Source of the DNA: Saccoglossus kowalevskii
Taxonomy: Eukaryota; Hemichordata; Enteropneusta; Harrimaniidae
DNA: 35,000 bases
Reading direction: 5' to 3'
Assembly (NCBI RefSeq): GCF_000003605.2
Contig: NW_003109487.1
Location: forward strand, 1 to 35,000
Part shown: one piece after another, positions 29,171-35,000 of the stretch
Layout of the letters: every line of letters starts with the position of its first letter
How positions within the stretch are numbered: position 1 is the stretch's first letter
Notes under the pieces: model-generated
The model's database searches: none
Told to the model about the DNA's origin: nothing
The model's input: only the letters and a program-made list of their open reading frames with translations
Position numbers and translations under genes: made by a program

Positions 29171-29253
29171 AGTGCGGTGGCCGAGCGGTTAAGGCGTTGG
29201 ACTTAAGTTCCAATGGACGTTAGTCCTCGTGGGTTCAAATCCCACCTGCACTA
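29171..29253 (+). tRNA. tRNA-Leu-TAA: tRNA-Leu(TAA)
   Basis: Consensus, CTGCACT. Confidence 0.96.
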
Positions 29254-29404
29254 TACTATTTTGTGTGAATCCAGTTGAATGTGTCACTCCTTGAATTTTC
29301 ACTTTGATTAAACACAGTAATGGTGACATATCTCAAGATTTTAAATCTTTGAAAGTCTGTCTAAATAAATTTGTGAAACTATAAAAAATTGGCTCCATCA
29401 TGTA

Positions 29405-29487
29405 AGTGCGGTGGCCGAGCGGTTAAAGCGTTGGACTTAAGTTCCAATGGACGTTAGTCCTTGTGGGTTCAAATCCCACCTGCACTA
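29405..29487 (+). tRNA. tRNA-Leu(TAA) variant
   Basis: D-stem 3' side AGC weakens one pair; CCTTG before the T-stem; CTGCACT. Confidence 0.87.
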
Positions 29488-29633
29488 TACTATTTTGTGT
29501 GAATCCAGTTGAATGTGTCACTCCTTAAATTTTCACTTTGATTAACACAGTAATGGTGACATATCTCAGATTTTAAATCTTTGAAACTCTGTCTAATAAT
29601 TTGTGAAACTATAAAAATTGGCTCCATCATGTA

Positions 29634-29716
29634 AGTGCGGTGGCCGAGCGGTTAAGGCGTTGGACTTAAGTTCCAATGGACGTTAGTCCTCGTGGGTTCA
29701 AATCCCACCCGCACTA
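29634..29716 (+). tRNA. tRNA-Leu-TAA: tRNA-Leu(TAA)
   Basis: Fully paired, CCGCACT; terminator only TTT. The spacer before it lacks five single bases. Confidence 0.95.
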
Positions 29717-29867
29717 TACTACTTTGTGTGAATCCAGTTGAATGTGTCACACCTTAAATTTTCACTTTGATTAAACACAGTAATGGTGACATATCTCAAG
29801 ATTTTAAATCTTTGAAACTCTGTCTAAAGAAATTTGTGAAACTATAAAAAATTGGCTCCATCATGTA

Positions 29868-29950
29868 AGTGCGGTGGCCGAGCGGTTAAGGCGTTGGACT
29901 TAAGTTCCAATGGACGTTAGTGCTCGTGGGTTCAAATCCCACCCGCTCTA
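29868..29950 (+). tRNA. tRNA-Leu(TAA) variant
   Basis: Variable arm GTGC, acceptor CCGCTCT, trailer TTCTA; twin of 2146. Confidence 0.85.
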
Positions 29951-30248
29951 TTCTATTTTGTGTGAATCCAGTTGAATCTCTCCGAACTACTTAAATTTTG
30001 TCAATGATGTTTCAGTGCAAACATGTTTTTCTTTAGGGGTTCTAAAATGTGTCGTTACTTAAATTGTGAATGATCTACAACTATTGCCAAAGTTCGCCCT
30101 CTAGTGATGACGCATTTCCGTGACGTATATTATCGATTGCGCCACTTTGTTTAAACACAGTAATGGTGACATATCTCAAAATTTTAAATCTTTGAAACTC
30201 TGTCTAAATAAATTTGTGAAACTATAAAAAATGTGCCTGCAGTATGTA

Positions 30249-30331
30249 AGTGCGGTGGCCGAGCGGTTAAGGCGTTGGATTTAAGTTCCAATGGACGTTA
30301 GTCCTCGTGGGTTCGAATCCCACCTGCACTA
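30249..30331 (+). tRNA. tRNA-Leu-TAA: tRNA-Leu(TAA) with T32
   Basis: C32T, otherwise consensus; twin of 9545. Confidence 0.93.
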
Positions 30332-30482
30332 TACTATTTTGTGTGAATCCAGTTGAATGTGTCACTCCTTAAATTTTCACTTTGATTAAACACAGTAATG
30401 GTGACATATCTCAAGATTTTAAATCTTTGAAACTCTGTCTAAATAAATTTGTGAAACTATAAAAAATTGGCTCCATCATGTA

Positions 30483-30565
30483 AGTGCGGTGGCCGAGCGG
30501 TTAAGGCGTTGGACTTAAGTTCCAATGGACGTTAGTCCTCGTGGGTTCAAATCCCACCCGCACTA
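30483..30565 (+). tRNA. tRNA-Leu-TAA: tRNA-Leu(TAA)
   Basis: Fully paired, CCGCACT; twin of 9779. Confidence 0.97.
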
Positions 30566-30716
30566 TACTATTTTGTGTGAATCCAGTTGAATGTGTCACT
30601 CCTTAAATTTTCACTTTGATTAAACACAGTAATGGTGACATATCTCAAGATTTTAAATCTTTGAAACTCTGTCTAAATAAATTTGTGAAACTATAAAAAA
30701 TTGGCTCCATCATGTA

Positions 30717-30799
30717 AGTGCGGTGGCCGAGCGGTTAAGGCGTTGGACTTAAGTTCCAATGGACGTTAGTGCTCGGTGGTTCAAATCCCACCCGCTCTA
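30717..30799 (+). tRNA. tRNA-Leu(TAA), degraded
   Basis: T-stem GGTGG instead of GTGGG loses two pairs though the length is kept (as if a G moved); variable arm GTGC; CCGCTCT. Confidence 0.76.
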
Positions 30800-31097
30800 T
30801 ACTATTTTGTGTGAATCCAGTTGAATCTCTCCGAACTACTTCAATTTTGTCAATGATGTTTCAGTGCAAACATGTTTTTCTTTAGGGGTTCTAAAATGTG
30901 TCGTTACTTAAATTGTGAATGCTCTACAACTATTGCCAAAGTTCGCCCTCTAGTGATGACGCATTTCCGTGACGTATATTATCGATTGCGCCACTTTGTT
31001 TAAACACAGTAATGGTGACATATCTCAAAATTTTAAATCTTTGAAACTCTGTCTAAATAAATTTGTGAAACTATAAAAAATGTGCCTGCAGTATGTA

Positions 31098-31180
31098 AGT
31101 GCGGTGGCCGTGCGGTTAAGGCGTTGGACTTAAGTTCCAATGGACGTTAGTCGTCGTGGGTTCGAATCAAACCTGCAGTA
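31098..31180 (+). pseudogene. tRNA-Leu(TAA) pseudogene
   Basis: A14T, variable arm GTCG, T-stem 3' side CAAAC, acceptor CTGCAGT. Same lineage as 7467. Confidence 0.72.
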
Positions 31181-31331
31181 TACTATTTTGTGTGAATCCA
31201 GTTGAATGTGTCACTCCTTAAATTTTCACTTTGATTAAACACAGTAATGGTGACATATCTCAAGATTTTAAATCTTTGAAACTCTGTCTAAATAAATTTG
31301 TGAAACTATAAAAAATTGGCTCCATCATGTA

Positions 31332-31414
31332 AGTGCGGTGGCCGAGCGGTTAAGGCGTTGGACTTAAGTTCCAATGGACGTTAGTCCTCGTGGGTTCAAA
31401 TCCCACCTGCACTA
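31332..31414 (+). tRNA. tRNA-Leu-TAA: tRNA-Leu(TAA)
   Basis: Consensus, CTGCACT. Confidence 0.96.
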
Positions 31415-31565
31415 TACTATTTTGTGTGAATCCAGTTGAATGTGTCACTCCTTGAATTTTCACTTTGATTAAACACAGTAATGGTGACATATCTCAAGAT
31501 TTTAAATCTTTGAAACTCTGTCTAAATAAATTTGTGAAACTATAAAAAATTGGCTCCATCATGTA

Positions 31566-31648
31566 AGTGCGGTGGCCGAGCGGTTAAGGCGTTGGACTTA
31601 AGTTCCAATGGACGTTAGTCCTCGTGGGTTCAAATCCCACACGCACTA
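31566..31648 (+). tRNA. tRNA-Leu(TAA) variant
   Basis: Acceptor ACGCACT (G7-A66 mismatch), as at 8082; otherwise consensus. Confidence 0.9.
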
Positions 31649-31799
31649 TACTATTTTGTGTGAATCCAGTTGAATGTGTCACTCCTTAAATTTTCACTTT
31701 GATTAAACACAGTTATGATGACATATCTCAAAATTTTAAATCTTTGAAACTCTGTCTAAATAAATTTGTGAAACTATAAAAATTTGCCTCCATCATGTA

Positions 31800-31881
31800 A
31801 GTGCGGTGGCCGAGCGGTTAAGACGTTGGACTTAAGTTCCAATGGACGTTAGTCCTCGTGGGTTCAAATCCCACTGCACTA
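31800..31881 (+). tRNA. tRNA-Leu(TAA), short acceptor
   Basis: 82 nt. D-stem GAC, base 66 missing; trailer TAGTA. Confidence 0.78.
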
Positions 31882-32177
31882 TAGTATTTTGTGTGAATCC
31901 AGTTGAATCTCTCCGAACTACTTAAATTTTGTCAATGATGTTTCAGTGCAAACATGTTTTTTTAGGGGTTCTAAAATGTGTCGTTACTTAAATTGTGAAG
32001 GCTCTACAACTATTGCCAAAGTTCGCCCTCTAGTGATGACGCATTTCCGTGACGTATATTATCGATTGCGCCACTTTGTTTAAACACAGTAATGGTGACA
32101 TATCACAAAATTTTAAATCTTTGAAACTCTGTCTAAACAAATTTGTGAAACTATAAAAAATGTGCCTCCAGTATGTA

Positions 32178-32260
32178 GGTGCGGTGGCCGAGTGGTTAAG
32201 GCGTTGGACTTAAGTTCCAATGGACGTTAGTCCTCGTGGGTTCAAATCCCACCCGCACTA
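32178..32260 (+). tRNA. tRNA-Leu(TAA), G1 class
   Basis: G1-T72 wobble, D-loop GAGTGG, CCGCACT. The long spacer before it is about 3 bp short in the T-run. Confidence 0.9.
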
Positions 32261-32411
32261 TACTATTTTGTGTGAATCCAGTTGAATGTGTCACTCCTTA
32301 AATTTTCACTTTGATTAAACACAGTTATGATGACATATCTCAAAATTTTAAATCTTTGAAACTCTGTCTAAATAAATTTGTGAAACTATAAAAATTTGCC
32401 TCCATCATGTA

Positions 32412-32494
32412 AGTGCGGTGGCCGAGCGGTTAAGGCGTTGGACTTAAGTTCCAATGGACGTTAGTCCTCGTTGGTTCAAATCCCACCTGCTCTA
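32412..32494 (+). tRNA. tRNA-Leu(TAA) variant
   Basis: T-stem GTTGG (one pair lost), acceptor CTGCTCT; D-stem intact. Confidence 0.82.
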
Positions 32495-32792
32495 TACTAT
32501 TTTGTGTGAATCCAGTTGAATCTCTCCGAACTACTTAAATTTTGTCAATGATGTTTCAGTGCAAACATGTTTTTCTTTAGGGGTTCTAAAATGTGTCGTT
32601 ACTTAAATTGTGAATGCTCTACAACTATTGCCAAAGTTCGCCCTCTAGTGATGACGCATTTCCGTGACGTATATTATCGATTGCGCCACTTTGTTTAAAC
32701 ACAGTAATGGTGACATATCTCAAAATTTTAAATCTTTGAAACTTTGTCTAAATAAATTTGTGAAACTATAAAAAATGTGCCTTCAGTATGTA

Positions 32793-32875
32793 AGTGCGGT
32801 GGCCGAGCGGTTAAGGCGTTGGACTTAAGTTCCAATGGACGTTAGTCCTCGTGGGTTCGAATCCCACCCGCACTA
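32793..32875 (+). tRNA. tRNA-Leu-TAA: tRNA-Leu(TAA)
   Basis: Fully paired, CCGCACT with TTCGAAT; terminator only TTT. Confidence 0.95.
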
Positions 32876-33026
32876 TACTACTTTGTGTGAATCCAGTTGA
32901 ATGTGTCACTCCTTAAATTTTCACTTTGATTAAACACAGTAATGGTGACATATCTCAAGATTTTAAATCTTTGAAACTCTGTCTAAATAAATTTGTGAAA
33001 CTATAAAAAATTGGCTCCATCATGTA

Positions 33027-33108
33027 AGTGCGGTGGCCGAGCGGTTAAGGCGTTGGACTTAAGTTCCAATGGACGTTAGTCCTCGTGCGTTCAAATCCCA
33101 CCCGCATA
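33027..33108 (+). tRNA. tRNA-Leu(TAA), degraded
   Basis: 82 nt. GTGCG T-stem and CCGCAT end; third copy of this allele. Confidence 0.75.
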
Positions 33109-33259
33109 TACTATTTTGTGTGAATCCAGTTGAATGTGTCACTCCTTAAATTTTCACTTTGATTAAACACAGTTATGATGACATATCTCAAAATTTTAAA
33201 TCTTTGAAACTCTGTCTAAATAAATTTGTGAAACTATAAAAATGTGCCTCCATTATGTA

Positions 33260-33342
33260 AGTGCGGTGGCCGAGCGGTTAAGACGTTGGACTTAAATTCC
33301 AATGGACGTTAGTCCTCGTGGGTTCAAATCCCTCCCGCACTA
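33260..33342 (+). tRNA. tRNA-Leu(TAA) with A37
   Basis: G37A, D-stem GAC, and T-stem 3' side CCCTC (one more mismatch); CCGCACT. Confidence 0.82.
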
Positions 33343-33639
33343 TACTATTTTGTGTGAATCCAGTTGAATCTCTCCGAACTACTTAAATTTTGTCAATGAT
33401 GTTTCAGTGCAAACATGTTTTTCTTTAGGGGTTCTAAAATATGTCGTTACTTAAATTGTGAATGCTCTACCACTATTGCCAAAGTTCGCCCTCTAGTGAT
33501 GACGCATTTCCGTGACGTATATTATCGATTGCGCCACTTTGATTAAACACAGTTATGATGACATATCTCAAAATTTTAAATCTTTGAAACTCTGTCTAAA
33601 TAAATTTGTGAAACTATAAAAATTTGCCTCCATCATGTA

Positions 33640-33722
33640 AGTGCGGTGGCCGAGCGGTTAAGGCGTTGGACTTAAGTTCCAATGGACGTTAGTCCTCGTG
33701 GGTTCAAATCCCACCTGCACTA
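33640..33722 (+). tRNA. tRNA-Leu-TAA: tRNA-Leu(TAA)
   Basis: Consensus, CTGCACT. The preceding spacer is a hybrid: long-type body, short-type promoter-proximal half. Confidence 0.96.
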
Positions 33723-33873
33723 TACTATTTTGTGTGAATCCAGTTGAATGTGTCGCTCCTTAAATTTTCACTTTGATTAAACACAGTAATGGTGACATAT
33801 CTCAAAATTTTAAATCTTTGAAACTCTGTCTAAATAAATTTGTGAAACTATAAAAATTTGACTCCATCATGTA

Positions 33874-33956
33874 AGTGCGGTGGCCGAGCGGTTAAGACGT
33901 TGGACTTAAGTTCCAATGGACGTTAGTGCTCGTGGGTTCAAATCCCACCTGCTCTA
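33874..33956 (+). tRNA. tRNA-Leu(TAA) variant
   Basis: D-stem GAC, variable arm GTGC, acceptor CTGCTCT. Confidence 0.8.
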
Positions 33957-34254
33957 TACTATTTTGTGTGAATCCAGTTGAATCTCTCCGAACTACTTAA
34001 ATTTTGTCAATGATGTTTCAGTGCAAACATGTTTTTCTTTAGGGGTTCTAAAATGTGTCGTTACTTAAATTGTGAATGCTCTACAACTATTGCCAAAGTT
34101 CGCCCTCTAGTGATGACGCATTTCCGTGACGTATATTATCGATTGCGCCACTTTGTTTAAACACAGTAATGGTGACATATCACAAAATTTTAAATCTTTG
34201 AAACTCTGTCTAAACAAATTTGTGAAACTATAAAAAATGTGCCTCCAGTATGTA

Positions 34255-34337
34255 GGTGCTGTGGTCGAGCGGTTAAGGCGTTGGACTTAAGTTCCAATGG
34301 ACGTTAGTCCTCGTGGGTTCGAATCCCACCTGCACTA
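34255..34337 (+). tRNA. tRNA-Leu(TAA), G1 class variant
   Basis: 5' part GGTGCTGTGGTCGAG (G1, G6T mismatch with T67, C11T) joined to a TTCGAAT, CTGCACT 3' part. Relative of 16650. Confidence 0.82.
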
Positions 34338-34488
34338 TACTATTTTGTGTGAATCCAGTTGAATGTGTCACTCCTTAAATTTTCACTTTGATTAAACACA
34401 GTAATGGTGACATATCTCAAAATTTTAAATCTTTGAAACTCTGTCTAAATAAATTTGTGAAACTATAAAAAATTGGCTCCATCATGTA

Positions 34489-34571
34489 AGTGCGGTGGCC
34501 GAGCGGTTAAGGCGTTGGACTTAAGTTCCAATGGACGTTAGTCCTCGTGGGTTCAAATCCCACCCGCACTA
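34489..34571 (+). tRNA. tRNA-Leu-TAA: tRNA-Leu(TAA)
   Basis: Fully paired, CCGCACT. Confidence 0.97.
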
Positions 34572-34722
34572 TACTATTTTGTGTGAATCCAGTTGAATGT
34601 GTCACTCCTTGAATTTTCACTTTGATTAAACACAGTAATGGTGACATATCTCAAGATTTTAAATCTTTGAAACTCTGTCTAAATAAATTTGTGAAACTAT
34701 AAAAAATTGGCTCCATCATGTA

Positions 34723-34805
34723 AGTGCGGTGGCCGAGCGGTTAAGGCGTTGGACTTAAGTTCCAATGGACGTTAGTCCTCGTGGGTTCAAATCCCACCCG
34801 CACTA
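34723..34805 (+). tRNA. tRNA-Leu-TAA: tRNA-Leu(TAA)
   Basis: Fully paired, CCGCACT. Confidence 0.97.
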
Positions 34806-34956
34806 TACTATTTTGTGTGAATCCAGTTGAATGTGTCACTCCTTAAATTTTCACTTTGATTAAACACAGTTATGATGACATATCTCAAAATTTTAAATCT
34901 TTGAAACTCTGTCTAAATAAATTTGTGAAACTATAAAAATTTGACTCCATCATGTA

Positions 34957-35000
34957 AGTGCGGTGGCCGAGCGGTTAAGACGTTGGACTTAAGTTCCAAT
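34957..35000 (+). tRNA. tRNA-Leu(TAA), cut by window end
   Basis: First 44 nt only, through the anticodon stem and TAA anticodon. D-stem GAC. Confidence 0.88.

Larger units (their letters stand above)
27708..29253 (+). repeat. Segmental duplication matching 6238-7783
   Basis: Its first two units and following long spacer also match 33027-33639 (offset 5,319), sharing AAAATATGTCG and CTCTACCACTATT in that spacer. Its end (28937-29487) also matches 5538-6086, sharing the spacer change GAAAGTCTG and the CCTTG change. Confidence 0.75.
71..35000 (+). repeat. Tandem array of 127 tRNA-Leu(TAA) units
   Basis: Head-to-tail units, each one tRNA gene plus one spacer, all in one orientation, with spacings of about 234 bp (89 intervals) or about 380 bp (37 intervals). 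tRNA structure: acceptor 1-7 AGTGCGG pairs with 66-72 CCGCACT; T8 and A14 are canonical; D-stem GCC/GGC; G26; anticodon stem 27-31/39-43; loop CTTAAGT; 15-nt variable region with a 4-bp stem; 5-bp T-stem; A73. There is no intron and no encoded CCA. Spacers hold no second tRNA type, poly-A tail or transposon gene. Copies are near-identical in spacer as well as gene, which points to homogenisation by unequal exchange or gene conversion. The array continues past the right edge. Individual copies below are described only by how they differ from this consensus. Confidence 0.97.

Noticed and set aside
71..35000. CRISPR array (regular repeats and spacers)
   Set aside because: Both the 83-bp and the inter-gene segments are conserved, the repeat folds as a type II tRNA, and no cas gene is present.
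71..35000. Tandem tRNA-derived SINEs
   Set aside because: No A-rich tail, no target-site duplications, all copies in one orientation at fixed spacing, and the tRNA part is still a foldable full-length tRNA with a terminator.
71..35000. Bacterial, phage or organellar tRNA cluster
   Set aside because: No encoded CCA, consistent T4 terminators and upstream TATA-like boxes, single isotype, no genes nearby.
71..35000. Entamoeba-type tRNA arrays
   Set aside because: Those units generally combine tRNA genes with short tandem repeats in the spacers; these spacers have no such repeats, and the tRNA resembles animal tRNA-Leu.
71..35000. tRNA-Ser, the other common long-variable-arm tRNA
   Set aside because: The anticodon is TAA, the discriminator is A, and the D-arm and anticodon arm match tRNA-Leu.

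Overview
The window is a tandem array of one RNA gene and holds nothing else that I can support. I count 127 copies (126 complete, one cut by the right edge) of an 83-nt tRNA-Leu with anticodon TAA. All are on the + strand, at spacings of about 234 bp (89 intervals) or about 380 bp (37 intervals). No protein-coding gene is visible: the few open frames run across tRNAs and spacers and recur wherever the same repeat recurs. Positions and counts were read by eye.

The source is a eukaryotic nuclear genome, most likely an animal. No CCA is encoded. Each copy has internal Pol III A and B boxes, a T-run terminator 5 nt after the discriminator, and a TATA-like box 25 nt upstream. The D-arm, anticodon arm and T-arm closely resemble animal tRNA-Leu(UAA). 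I cannot name the species.

Consensus tRNA (standard tRNA numbering is used throughout): acceptor AGTGCGG with CCGCACT or CTGCACT, D-stem GCC/GGC, anticodon stem TTGGA/TCCAA, loop CTTAAGT with anticodon TAA at 34-36, long variable arm GGAC-GTTA-GTCC, T-stem GTGGG/CCCAC, loop TTCGAAT or TTCAAAT, discriminator A73. About 40 copies are fully paired. The rest carry recurrent changes that have themselves been amplified: D-stem G24A (about 35 copies), loss of base 66 (about 17), acceptor A70T (about 17), A1G (12), G53A (6), A14 loss (6). Two anticodons have changed. The copy at 15801-15883 reads TTA (ochre suppressor type) and is otherwise intact. The copy at 24693-24775 reads TAT (Ile type) on the Leu body.

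Layout: 71-2000 is the most divergent part and may lie near an array edge. From about 2000 to 35000 the array is a mosaic of a few unit types, with visible segmental duplications: 937 bp in tandem at 11475-13348; a 2,634-bp period linking 20976-22756 with 23610-25390; 2526-4070 with 15420-17579; 6238-7783 with 27708-29253. The long spacer differs from the short one by two blocks totalling about 146 bp, which include paired TGACG motifs. Two units of 229 bp carry clusters of single-base homopolymer losses that look like sequencing errors. If the intact copies are transcribed, their joint role would be high-level supply of tRNA-Leu for UUA codons.
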